64,000 nucleotides of DNA from Bradyrhizobium sp. WSM1417 (GTDB lineage Bacteria > Pseudomonadota > Alphaproteobacteria > Rhizobiales > Xanthobacteraceae): the NCBI RefSeq assembly GCF_000515415.1, contig NZ_KI911783.1:4082392-4146391 (forward strand), read 5' to 3'. This document shows positions 46,512 through 54,520 of the stretch, piece by piece (position 1 is the stretch's first letter; the number at the start of each line of letters is the position of its first letter). The notes beneath the pieces are model-generated. The model searched no databases. It was not told the DNA's origin and was given only the letters and a program-made list of their open reading frames with translations. Both the position numbers and the translations under genes were made by a program.

Positions 46512-46985
46512 ATGTCCGACGCCAAGCATTCAAGTCCGCTCGAAATCGAGATCACGGAGCCGTCCAGCCTGAACGAGCAGGCTGCGGTGGCGCTGGTGAT
46601 CGTCGGCGCGCTGGTTGCGGTTGCCGACCGCCAAGTTTCGCCGGTCGAACGCGACGAGGTCGTCCGTTTCATCCGGGATCGCAAGCTGGCGCCGCACATA
46701 TCGGACGACCGGCTCTACGCGATGTTCGACGAGCTTGCCGAACGACTCGAGGAACCGGATTTCGCCAATGTGGTGATCGAGAATTTGCGTCCGGTTTCGG
46801 ACCTGCCGCTGTCGGCTCATTTGATGGAACTGTCGGAGCGCGTCGCGGCCGCGGACGAGGACGTGCATCCCCACGAAGTGCAGGCGATCAAGCTGTTGCG
46901 CCTGCTGACGCTGGTGCTGCCTCGCGCAAAGCAGGTGGCGCCGGGGGCCGTGCCCGCCGAACAGCGCATCGCCGCCGAGGAGTAA
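46512..46985 (+). CDS. TerB-like protein
   Basis: 157 residues from the ATG at 46512 (AGGGAG upstream); an in-frame extension is not supported. The helical core AAVALVIVGALVAVADRQVSP, VRFIRDRKLAP and AADEDVHPHEVQAIKLLRLL resembles the TerB tellurite-resistance domain, which has paired acidic motifs (here VADRQ and AADED). TerB proteins are membrane-linked metal-sensing scaffolds that act with TerC. It begins a tight same-strand run with a small membrane protein, TerC and a UPF0114 protein. Confidence 0.72.
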   Translation: MSDAKHSSPLEIEITEPSSLNEQAAVALVIVGALVAVADRQVSPVERDEVVRFIRDRKLAPHISDDRLYAMFDELAERLEEPDFANVVIENLRPVSDLPLSAHLMELSERVAAADEDVHPHEVQAIKLLRLLTLVLPRAKQVAPGAVPAEQRIAAEE

Positions 46986-46987
46986 GC

Positions 46988-47353
46988 ATGAGCGTAGTTT
47001 CGGACGAGGATAAGACAGGGACTGCGGGCGCTACCGGCCAGATGGCTGGCGGTGACCCGCGCCTCGACAAGCTTGTCCATCGCCTGCCGCCGCGCATGGG
47101 CGACACCGTCACCTATCTGCTCAAGCCGTCGAGCCGCTGGGTGAGAATCCCTTCGGGCGCGTTGCTCATCGTCGGCGGCGTGCTCTCCTTCCTGCCGGTG
47201 CTCGGCGTCTGGATGCTGCCGCTCGGCCTCGCTTTGCTCGCGGAAGACGTGCCCGCGCTGCGATCCTCGCGCGGCAAGGTTTTGGATTGGGTCGAGCGGA
47301 AGAAGCCGCAATGGCTCGATCCGTCCGCCCGAAAAATGACCAATCATGACTGA
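46988..47353 (+). CDS. small membrane protein, PGPGW-like
   Basis: 121 residues: a polar N-terminal half and two adjoining hydrophobic helices (IPSGALLIVGGVLSFLPV and LGVWMLPLGLALLAEDVP). The VGGVLSFLPVLGVWMLPLGL pattern recalls PGPGW-type transmembrane proteins. It starts two bases after the TerB-like stop with GAGGAG upstream and overlaps the TerC start by eight bases, so translation is coupled to both neighbours. Confidence 0.78.
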   Translation: MSVVSDEDKTGTAGATGQMAGGDPRLDKLVHRLPPRMGDTVTYLLKPSSRWVRIPSGALLIVGGVLSFLPVLGVWMLPLGLALLAEDVPALRSSRGKVLDWVERKKPQWLDPSARKMTNHD

Positions 47354-47981
47354 ATTCATCACCACCGAAGCGCTGACCGCGCTGCTTCAGGTCGTCCTGA
47401 TCGACCTCGTGCTCGCCGGCGACAACGCCGTCGTCATCGGCCTTGCCGCAGCCGGTCTGCCGGCCGAACAGCGCCGGCGCGCCATCGTCGTCGGCATCAT
47501 CGCCGCCACCGCCCTGCGCATCGTCTTTGCCGGCGTCGCGACCCAGCTTCTGCAAGTGATCGGGCTGTTGCTCGCCGGTGGCGTGCTGCTGCTCTGGGTC
47601 TGCTGGAAGATGTGGCGGGAGCTGCGCGAGCAGTCCACGCATGCGAACGAGCTCGCGTTCAGCCATGGCGGCAGCAGCGTTGCTCCTGCCTCCCGAAAGA
47701 CCTTTAGGCAGGCGGCCGTGCAGATCGTCGCTGCCGACGTGTCGATGTCGCTCGACAACGTGCTCGCGGTCGCGGGCGCCGCGCGCGAGCATCCCTACAT
47801 CCTCGCCTTCGGCCTGTTATTGTCGGTCGCGCTGATGGGCGTCGCCGCCGATTTGCTTGGCCGCGTGCTCCAGAAGCAGCGCTGGATCGGCTATGTTGGC
47901 CTCGCCATCATCGTTTACGTCGCCTTCGAGATGATCTATCGCGGATCGCTCGAGCTCGCGCCTGTGATCGCGAGTCTCTGA
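47346..47981 (+). CDS. TerC-family membrane protein (YjbE-like)
   Basis: 211 residues with about seven hydrophobic helices. TerC signature segments are present: LLQVVLIDLVLAGDNAVVIG and ADVSMSLDNVLAVAGAA, each carrying the Asp-Asn pair thought to bind Mn2+ or another metal. It is the short YjbE type. TerC proteins are linked to manganese export and metalation of exported proteins in other bacteria; here the role is inferred. It lies between the PGPGW-like gene and the UPF0114 gene. Confidence 0.9.
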   Translation: MTEFITTEALTALLQVVLIDLVLAGDNAVVIGLAAAGLPAEQRRRAIVVGIIAATALRIVFAGVATQLLQVIGLLLAGGVLLLWVCWKMWRELREQSTHANELAFSHGGSSVAPASRKTFRQAAVQIVAADVSMSLDNVLAVAGAAREHPYILAFGLLLSVALMGVAADLLGRVLQKQRWIGYVGLAIIVYVAFEMIYRGSLELAPVIASL

Positions 47982-48014
47982 GGCAACGTGCCTGTCCATC
48001 ATCCGGAGTGATCA

Positions 48015-48599
48015 ATGACGTCCGAACCCAAAGCACCTTCGGCGGTTTCCGTGCCGGCGCCGCAAATCGGCGCGTTTGCCCAACTCATCTTTGGCTCGCG
48101 CTGGCTGCAAGTTCCGCTTTATGTCGGCCTGATCGTCGCGCAGGCCGTTTATGTGCTGCTGTTTCTGAAGGAGCTCTGGCACCTGGTCGTCCACTCGTTC
48201 GACGCCAGCGAGCAGCAGATCATGCTGGTCGTGCTCGGGCTGATCGACGTCGTGATGATCTCGAACCTGCTGGTGATGGTGATCGTCGGCGGTTACGAGA
48301 CCTTCGTCTCGCGCCTGAACCTCAGCGGTCATCCGGATGAGCCGGAATGGCTCAGCCACGTCAATGCCAGCGTGCTCAAGATCAAGCTTGCGATGGCGAT
48401 CATCGGCATCTCCTCGATCTCGCTGCTCAGGACCTTCATCGAGGCGGGCAATCTCGGCACGACGCGCAGCAATTTCACCGAGAGCGGCGTGATGTGGCAG
48501 GTGCTGATCCACCTCACCTTCATCATCTCCGCGATCGGCATCGCCTGGGTCGACCGCCTCGGCGATAGCGGCCAGCGCAAGGGAGCCGGCCACGGCTGA
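48015..48599 (+). CDS. UPF0114 (YqhA-like) membrane protein
   Basis: 194 residues with four hydrophobic segments. Family blocks are FGSRWLQVPLYVGLIVAQAV, MLVVLGLIDVVMISNLLVMV, GGYETFVSRL and SSISLLRTFIEAG. CGGAG stands before the ATG. YqhA function is not established. Its position 33 bases after terC suggests the same transcript and a membrane or metal-stress role. Confidence 0.88.
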   Translation: MTSEPKAPSAVSVPAPQIGAFAQLIFGSRWLQVPLYVGLIVAQAVYVLLFLKELWHLVVHSFDASEQQIMLVVLGLIDVVMISNLLVMVIVGGYETFVSRLNLSGHPDEPEWLSHVNASVLKIKLAMAIIGISSISLLRTFIEAGNLGTTRSNFTESGVMWQVLIHLTFIISAIGIAWVDRLGDSGQRKGAGHG

Positions 48600-48635
48600 G
48601 CGTGACACACGGCCGCTCAAAGACCGAAGCTGCGC

Positions 48636-49583
48636 TCAGGGACGTCGGCTCCGCGCCAGCGTCTCGGAGGGTGTCTCGCCGAACGCCAATCTGTAGCCGC
48701 GCGAGAACTCACCAAGATGCCAGAAGCCGTTGCCGAGCGCTGCGGCCTTGACGCTCATGCCGCCGCCTCCCACCATGAGCTGGATGCGGGCTGACCACAG
48801 CCGCTTGAGACGCAGATAGTGGTGCAGGCTCACGCCGTGCACCGCGTGCGCGGCGGTCTGGAGCGTACGCACCGATACGCCGAGCGCAGAGGCGAGGTCG
48901 TCACTGTAGAGTGCCTTGCTGCCGGACCACATGACCATCTCGTCGAGGCGCGCGATCAGCTTGCGGTGCTTGGCGAACGATCCGCGTCGCGCAGTCAGCC
49001 CGCCTGCCGGCGCCAGGGCGTCGTCGAGGCAGGCGAGCAGCGTCTCCTGGATTGGGCGGTTGAGCGCCTCGAACTGCCGGGGATCGTTGCACGCCGAGGC
49101 GAGCGAGAATATCTCCAGGATAGCGGCGCGCAATCGCGCCATCGGATCGTCCTGCGTGCGAACATATGCGAGGCCCGTGTCGAAATCCGTCCAGCCGCGA
49201 TGACGCATGTCCGAGTTGAAGCGCAGCATCAGGTAAGTGTTGGGATGATGCTCGATCGCGTCTACGGGGGCTTTGCCGCGCATCATGGCAATCGTTGAAT
49301 TGTCGACCTCGCGGCCGTTGGAGGTGGAGTGAAACGCGAGGGGGACAACGAGGCCGACACCATTGTCCGTGCCGATCTCGGCCTCAAACCGCCGTGCAAA
49401 GGAGCGCTGGAGCACGAACAGCCCATCCTGGAGCGGCAGGATGGCGCGAGACAGCGAGAATTCGCGCGGGCGGAGCGGCGTGCTGATGCCGAGGCCGAGC
49501 ACCTCGTTGGCGCGAAACTCGGCGAAATCCGAGAAGCGCTCGATGCCGAGGATTCGCGAAGGCTTCAGCCGACATAGCGGCAT
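48636..49583 (-). CDS. AraC-family transcriptional regulator
   Basis: About 315 residues from MPLCRLKPS. The C-terminal 100 residues have two helix-turn-helix units: DDLASALGVSVRTLQTAAHA and AAALGNGFWHLGEFSRGYRLAFGETPSETL, a standard AraC domain. The N-terminal region resembles the AraC-binding-like domain found with aromatic- or amine-catabolism activators (AAC/FeaR type). Its target is not evident; the nearest genes are the UPF0114 gene (convergent) and a LysR gene. Confidence 0.85.
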   Translation of the reverse strand: MPLCRLKPSRILGIERFSDFAEFRANEVLGLGISTPLRPREFSLSRAILPLQDGLFVLQRSFARRFEAEIGTDNGVGLVVPLAFHSTSNGREVDNSTIAMMRGKAPVDAIEHHPNTYLMLRFNSDMRHRGWTDFDTGLAYVRTQDDPMARLRAAILEIFSLASACNDPRQFEALNRPIQETLLACLDDALAPAGGLTARRGSFAKHRKLIARLDEMVMWSGSKALYSDDLASALGVSVRTLQTAAHAVHGVSLHHYLRLKRLWSARIQLMVGGGGMSVKAAALGNGFWHLGEFSRGYRLAFGETPSETLARSRRP

Positions 49584-49678
49584 TTCGGGATCCTGGCGTG
49601 AGGGATGAGCCGCAAAATACAAACGGTATCAGATGGTCGACCAACGGCCCTATCCCGGAAGACTACTGCGACGCATCA

Positions 49679-50617
49679 TCACGCAACTTTCGGATAGGCC
49701 GCGTTCTCCCGCCGCTCGCGCTCGCCCAATTCGCGGACCAGCTCCTGGAGAAAGGATTCCGTGTGGGCGGGCAGGGTGCGCTCGGCGCGAACGTAGATGC
49801 CGAGGTCGGACCACACCGGACTGCCGGCGTTGTCGAGCGGCAGGAAGACGAGCCGGCTGTCGCGCGACAGTCGGTCGATGCCGAGCTGGGTCTGGAAGGC
49901 GACGCCGACGCCGCGCGCGGCGAGCTCGCGCATCAGGTCGATCGAGTTGGCCTGGATCGCCGGCTCCGGCGTCTCGGACAGCTGTGCGATCAGCGGCTGG
50001 AGCAGATGGTAGATCGATAGCTCCGGCAGCGCGTGGATGACTGGAAAGGCGAGACATTGGGTTAGCGTGACCGTCTTGCCGCGCGCCAGCGGATGCTCGC
50101 GCGCCACGACCGCGCCGAGGCGAAATCGTTTCAGGGCGACCTGGCGCAGGTCCGGCGGATGCCGCAGCGCCATGGCGATGCCGATGTCGGCCTCGCCGCG
50201 GCTCAGGGCCTCCAGTACATCCGACGATCCCTTCACCTCGGTGGTGAAGCTGACGCGCCGGGCGCGGCCACGATGGGAGGCGATCAGGTCCGGCAGCACC
50301 GACTCCGTGAGCGACTCGATGCAGGCAATGCTGACGGTGCCGTGCCACGTTCCCGGCAGGGACGCGACGTCCGAGCGGAAGCGGTCGAGGTCCTGGAGCA
50401 CGTTCATGACGTGCCGGGCCAACATCTCGCCGACCGTCGTCAGCGTCAGGCCGCGCGCATTGCGCTCGAACAACGGTGACCCAACCTCTTGTTCAAGCTT
50501 GAGAATCTGGCGGCTTACGGCCGACGAGGCAACGTTCAGCAAACGCGCCGCGGCCCGGATCGAGCCGGTGCGCTGGACGGCGTGGAAGTACTGGATGGCC
50601 GGTGAGTGAAAGCGCAT
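49679..50617 (-). CDS. LysR-family transcriptional regulator
   Basis: 312 residues. An N-terminal winged helix (AVQRTGSIRAAARLLNVASSAVSRQILKL, read as the usual LTTR helix-turn-helix) is followed by a co-inducer-binding domain (90-300) with EALSRGEADIGIAMAL. It is divergent from an excisionase-like HTH gene, whose start is 155 bases away at most. The ligand is unknown. Confidence 0.88.
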   Translation of the reverse strand: MRFHSPAIQYFHAVQRTGSIRAAARLLNVASSAVSRQILKLEQEVGSPLFERNARGLTLTTVGEMLARHVMNVLQDLDRFRSDVASLPGTWHGTVSIACIESLTESVLPDLIASHRGRARRVSFTTEVKGSSDVLEALSRGEADIGIAMALRHPPDLRQVALKRFRLGAVVAREHPLARGKTVTLTQCLAFPVIHALPELSIYHLLQPLIAQLSETPEPAIQANSIDLMRELAARGVGVAFQTQLGIDRLSRDSRLVFLPLDNAGSPVWSDLGIYVRAERTLPAHTESFLQELVRELGERERRENAAYPKVA

Positions 50618-50772
50618 GGGACCCCTTGGACTATAGCTGTTGCCGAAACGGCATCAACATGTACGAAATTCTGTGCTTTTCGAGCACGTTCCTCCCACCT
50701 AGGTTCGGCGCCGGCTTGGCCGGTCCCGCCGGACTGCCACGCCATGCGCAACGAGGCGCCGGGGGATACGAG

Positions 50773-51348
50773 GTGGACGAGAACATTGTTTGCGAGGTCG
50801 CGCCGGACACGCGCCTGGTCGATCGCCGTCGCGCGGCCACCTATGTCGGCGTGACCGCCGGACGCTTCGAGCAACTGGTGCGCGACAGCGTCGTGCCACC
50901 GCCTGTCATGGTGGACAACAAGCGGCGCTGGCCGCTCGCGTTGCTCGACGTTGCGAAGGACGCGGTTGTCGGCAGCAGCATGCCGTGCCTGCCGCAGGTG
51001 ACGGTCGAGATTGCGCAGGACGCGCGTCCCTGCGAACGGACCCCCGCACCAGCCTCGCACGAACTGCCGGACCAGGCCTGGTTCGAGCAGCGCGCGCGGT
51101 TCGTTCAGCGCGTGCGCCGGTCGCTGCTGTCGGGCAACGAGATCCGTCTCTTGCGCGAGTTCAAGCTGCTCAGGCAGAACCAGCTCAGCATGTTCGGCTA
51201 TTACGGCAGCTTCGAAGCCCTGATGGTGCGCGGCTACATCGTCGAGCTCGCGCGAAAGCCGCCGTCGAGCCGTCCGCTGGTGACGTACCGGCTGACCGCG
51301 CAGGGCGAGCAGGTCATCTCTGCGCTGAAGGACGAGCCGGCGATCTGA
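50773..51348 (+). CDS. excisionase-like HTH protein, orphan
   Basis: About 190 residues from a GTG at 50773; the frame is open upstream to 50602 but that part overlaps the LysR gene start and looks non-coding. RLVDRRRAATYVGVTAGRFE and VPPPVMVDNKRRWPLALLD resemble the MerR/excisionase-type winged helix that reads 'tool-box' HTH_17 in mobile elements. The C-terminal half (SLLSGNEIRLLREFKLL to TYRLTAQGEQVISAL) looks like a second winged helix with a wing ending in a RLTAQG strand. No recombinase is adjacent. Start uncertain. Confidence 0.55.
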   Translation: MDENIVCEVAPDTRLVDRRRAATYVGVTAGRFEQLVRDSVVPPPVMVDNKRRWPLALLDVAKDAVVGSSMPCLPQVTVEIAQDARPCERTPAPASHELPDQAWFEQRARFVQRVRRSLLSGNEIRLLREFKLLRQNQLSMFGYYGSFEALMVRGYIVELARKPPSSRPLVTYRLTAQGEQVISALKDEPAI

Positions 51349-51381
51349 CCGGCGCGGACAAGGCGACGGCATCCTTCGGCA

Positions 51382-52464
51382 TCATCGCACGGCGTGCATC
51401 TCCAGAAACGCCTTCACGCCGGTGACGGTGCCCGTGTCCGACGGCACATAGCCGGGTAGCGTAGCGACAGCCGCGCGAAAATCCGCGCTGCGGATGATCT
51501 CCAGGATGCGCTGCATCGGCCCGGTGTCCAGGAACGCGCGCTTGCAGACGAAGAAATAATCCTCGGTCAGGAGCCGGATGAAATCGAGGCCGAAATGCCG
51601 GGCGGCGGCTTCGACGCCGAAACTCGCATCAGCCATGCCACTCGCGACATAGGCAGCGACCGCGGCGTGGGTGAATTCGATCTGCTGCGCACCGTTGATG
51701 CGGCTCTCGTCGATGCCGTTTGCCGCGAGCAGTTGGTCGAACAGAAGCCGCGTGCCGGAATCGTGATCGCGGTTCACGAAGCGGACTTTGGGTCCGGTGA
51801 GATCATCAAGCGAAGCGATGCGCAGCGGATTGCCGCGCGCGACCATCAATCCCATTTCGCGTGTGACGAAGCTGATGATGCGATCCTCGCGTGGATCGAG
51901 CCATTCGCGCGCAGCCTTGATGCCCTGGGCGCGCAGCGCGCCGTGCGGCAGATGCAGGCCCGAGAGATCGCAGGCGCCCTGCGCCAGCGAGACCAGCGAA
52001 TGCTGGTTGCTGACATAGCGCAGATCGACGCCGATGCCCGGCTCGCGGTCGAGGAATTCGCGCAGTTTTGCGACCGCAAAGCCGTGGCTGGCATGCACGC
52101 GGATCACCGACGGGCGCTGCTCGAGGAATGGCTTGATCTCGCTCGCCAATTCCTGCGCCAGATTTTCGAGCTGAGGTCCGAGCCGGGCCTGCATGCGCTC
52201 GCCCGCCCACACCAGCCGCTCGCCGAACGGTGTGAGCTTTGAGCCCTTGCCGCGCTGGGTCTCGACCAGCGGCGTGCCGAAGAACTCCGACCATTGCTCG
52301 ATCAGATTCCAGACATGGCGATAGGAGAGATGCGCGTCCTTGGCCGCGCTGGTGATCTTCCCGGTTCTCCTGATCTCGTTGAGGACGCCGAGCATGACGA
52401 TGGCGGTGCGCGGATTGCCCTCGCGGCGAAACCGCCAGACGGCCTCGATCTCGATCTGAAGCAT
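51382..52464 (-). CDS. ModE-type HTH regulator with periplasmic-binding-protein-like sensor domain
   Basis: 360 residues with AAGGAAG before the ATG. The N-terminal 110 residues form a ModE/LysR-like winged helix (ITSAAKDAHLSYRHVWNLI, then GSKLTPFGERLVWAG). The rest is a type II binding-protein fold (substrate-binding domain) with DHDSGTRLLFDQLLAANG and AAVAAYVASGMADASFGVEA, as in one-component regulators next to molybdate, tungstate or formate-dehydrogenase genes. Here the divergent gene is an aldehyde dehydrogenase; about 110 bases separate them. The ligand might be an oxyanion or an organic acid. Confidence 0.82.
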   Translation of the reverse strand: MLQIEIEAVWRFRREGNPRTAIVMLGVLNEIRRTGKITSAAKDAHLSYRHVWNLIEQWSEFFGTPLVETQRGKGSKLTPFGERLVWAGERMQARLGPQLENLAQELASEIKPFLEQRPSVIRVHASHGFAVAKLREFLDREPGIGVDLRYVSNQHSLVSLAQGACDLSGLHLPHGALRAQGIKAAREWLDPREDRIISFVTREMGLMVARGNPLRIASLDDLTGPKVRFVNRDHDSGTRLLFDQLLAANGIDESRINGAQQIEFTHAAVAAYVASGMADASFGVEAAARHFGLDFIRLLTEDYFFVCKRAFLDTGPMQRILEIIRSADFRAAVATLPGYVPSDTGTVTGVKAFLEMHAVR

Positions 52465-52475
52465 TGATCTTCCTT

Positions 52476-52491
52476 ATGAACTGTACTTCAT
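52476..52491. promoter_or_regulatory. possible operator between regulator and aldehyde dehydrogenase
   Basis: ATGAA and TTCAT flank a 6-base centre (ATGAACTGTACTTCAT). It is 12 bases upstream of the regulator ATG, where an autorepression site could lie. The symmetry is short, so confidence is low. Confidence 0.3.
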
Positions 52492-52550
52492 ATGCCGACC
52501 GTCCACTTGCAATTCATATCATATTTTACTCCCGCGTAAGGGCGCCTAGT

Positions 52551-52562
52551 CTGGTATACCAG
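52551..52562. promoter_or_regulatory. perfect palindrome CTGGTATACCAG before aldehyde dehydrogenase
   Basis: A fully symmetric 12-base site directly upstream of the GGAGGA ribosome site of the dehydrogenase, where a bound repressor would block transcription. The TGGTATACCA core resembles GntR/FadR-family operators in form; which regulator binds is unknown. Confidence 0.55.
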
Positions 52563-52577
52563 AATTGGAGGAATATG

Positions 52578-54062
52578 ATGTCTGTTGCATATGACTTTGC
52601 CCACTCGCCGGCCACCGAGTTCATGTCCCGGCCACAGCATCTGCTGATCGACGGTCGCCGCGTCCCCGCAAGCTCCGGTCGCACCTTCAAGTCGCTCAAT
52701 CCGGCCACCGGGCAGGTCATCGCCGTCGTCGCCGAGGGCAACGAGGCCGATGTGGAGTATGCGGTCGCCGCCGCGCGCCGGGCTTTCGAAGGTCCTTGGC
52801 GCACGATGCGGGCGTCCGAGCGCGGCCAGATCCTGCTGCGCTGGGCTGACCTGCTGAAGGCTCACGCCGAGGAGATCATCGAACTCGAGTCGATCGATGC
52901 CGGCAAGCCGATCGCCGCGACATCGCGGCAGGATTTTCCGGCCGCCGTCGACACGCTGATCTACTACGCCGGTTGGGCCGACAAGATCAGCGGCGACGTC
53001 GTGCCCGTGCGCGATGATGCCCTGACCTACACCGTGCGCGAGCCGGTCGGCGTGGTCGCGGCGATCGTGCCGTGGAATTTCCCGCTGATGATCGGGATGT
53101 GGAAGCTCGCGCCGGCGCTGGCCTGCGGCTGCACCATTGTGATGAAGCCGGCCGAGCTGACCTCGCTGTCGGCGCTGCGTATCGCCGAGCTCGCGCTCGA
53201 AGCCGGCCTGCCGGCGGGCGTCTTCAATGTCGTCACAGGCCCCGGCCGCGTCGTGGGCGACGCGCTGGTCAATCACCCTGATGTCGACAAGGTCACCTTC
53301 ACCGGGTCTCCCGGTGTCGGGCGGGGAATCATGAAGGGCGCCGCAAGCAACTTCAAGCGCGTCTCGCTCGAGCTGGGCGGCAAGTCGGCCAACGTCATTT
53401 TCGACGATGCCGATCTCGAAGCCGCATCGAAAGCTGCGGCTTCCGGCATCTTCTTCAATGCCGGCCAGGTCTGCTCGGCCGGCTCTCGCGTGCTGGTGCA
53501 GGAGAAGGTCTATGACGAGGTCGTCGAGCGGCTGGCGGCGCGCGCAAAGTCGCTCCGGATCGGCGACCCGCTCGACCGCAAGACGACGCTCGGCCCCGTC
53601 ATATCCGAGAAGCAGATGAAATCAGTCCTCGATTACGTCGACATCGGCCGGAAAGAGGGCGCGACCCTTGTCACGGGTGGCGAGAAGGTCGGCGACCGCG
53701 GCTACTTCATCAGCCCCGCGGTGTTCGCGAATGTCGCCCACGAGATGCGGATCTCGCAGGAGGAGATCTTTGGGCCCGTCGTCAGCGTCATCAAGTTCAA
53801 GGATGAGGCCGACGCTTTGAGGATTGCCAACGGCACGGCTTACAGCCTCGCCGCCGGCGTCTGGAGCCGCGACATCGGCAAGCTGCAGCGCTTCGCCAAG
53901 CGGGCGCGCGCGGGCACGGTCTGGATGAACACTTATGGCTATACCGACGTGCGCCTGCCCTGGGGCGGCGAGCGCGACTCCGGCCTCGGCCGCGAGCACG
54001 GCACCGCCGCGCTCGACAATTTCACCGAGCCCAAGGCTGTCTGGATGAATCTGGCCGTTTGA
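52578..54062 (+). CDS. NAD(P)-dependent aldehyde dehydrogenase
   Basis: 494 residues from the second of two adjacent ATGs, with GGAGG six bases upstream; a longer frame from 52464 crosses the promoter and is rejected. Class motifs are PWNFPLMIGMWKLAPALA, the Rossmann variant FTGSPGVGRGIM, catalytic Glu in LELGGKSANVIF and nucleophile Cys in FNAGQVCSAGSR. The ending PWGGERDSGLGREHG is typical of betaine-, phenylacetaldehyde- and gamma-glutamyl-gamma-aminobutyraldehyde dehydrogenases. The exact substrate is open. It is followed by a strong terminator. Confidence 0.93.
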   Translation: MSVAYDFAHSPATEFMSRPQHLLIDGRRVPASSGRTFKSLNPATGQVIAVVAEGNEADVEYAVAAARRAFEGPWRTMRASERGQILLRWADLLKAHAEEIIELESIDAGKPIAATSRQDFPAAVDTLIYYAGWADKISGDVVPVRDDALTYTVREPVGVVAAIVPWNFPLMIGMWKLAPALACGCTIVMKPAELTSLSALRIAELALEAGLPAGVFNVVTGPGRVVGDALVNHPDVDKVTFTGSPGVGRGIMKGAASNFKRVSLELGGKSANVIFDDADLEAASKAAASGIFFNAGQVCSAGSRVLVQEKVYDEVVERLAARAKSLRIGDPLDRKTTLGPVISEKQMKSVLDYVDIGRKEGATLVTGGEKVGDRGYFISPAVFANVAHEMRISQEEIFGPVVSVIKFKDEADALRIANGTAYSLAAGVWSRDIGKLQRFAKRARAGTVWMNTYGYTDVRLPWGGERDSGLGREHGTAALDNFTEPKAVWMNLAV

Positions 54063-54085
54063 TACCTCCCGAGCGGCCAAGCCTG

Positions 54086-54123
54086 GAGCCCGCCTGACCA
54101 CCCGTGCAGGCGGGCTCATTTTT
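54086..54123 (+). terminator. rho-independent terminator after aldehyde dehydrogenase
   Basis: GAGCCCGCCTG and CAGGCGGGCTC form a perfect 11-base stem around a 10-base loop, followed by ATTTTT. It begins 23 bases after the stop. Confidence 0.9.
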
Positions 54124-54249
54124 CGAGATCGATAAAATTGTCTGCATTCCGCTCAGCGGCGGCAAACCCTGCGGACAAGAACTGTGCGGCCTTAAACCCC
54201 GGCTTTGGAACCGGCGTGCATCCTGCCTGCAACAGGGTGGGGCATCAGC

Positions 54250-54513
54250 ATGTCAGTTCTCAGGGAGGTCGTCGTCGCGGTCGCGGGAGTCTATGCGCTC
54301 CTGTTCGCGTGCGACGCAGTGTTCGGGGTCGGCGAGGCACGCTTCGACGACGCCTATTACAGCGCCAGCTTCTACGCGCCGCGGCCGAAGGAGTTTCGTT
54401 TCGCCGGCGATACGCCGCCGGCCGTCCGCGTGAGCGAGGCGTTTGCGCAATTCGCGCCGGGCGAAGCCAAGCCGAACAAGCGCTACTCGTCGCTGACCAC
54501 GATCCTCCGGTAA
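54250..54513 (+). CDS. small hypothetical protein with N-terminal membrane segment
   Basis: 87 residues from the ATG at 54250. An N-terminal hydrophobic segment (VVVAVAGVYALLFACDAVFG) could be an anchor or a signal peptide. The rest is polar with FYAPRPKEFRFAGD and PNKRYSSL. I do not recognise the family. It is convergent with the hydrolase at 54521. Confidence 0.55.
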   Translation: MSVLREVVVAVAGVYALLFACDAVFGVGEARFDDAYYSASFYAPRPKEFRFAGDTPPAVRVSEAFAQFAPGEAKPNKRYSSLTTILR

Positions 54514-54520
54514 GCGCCGT

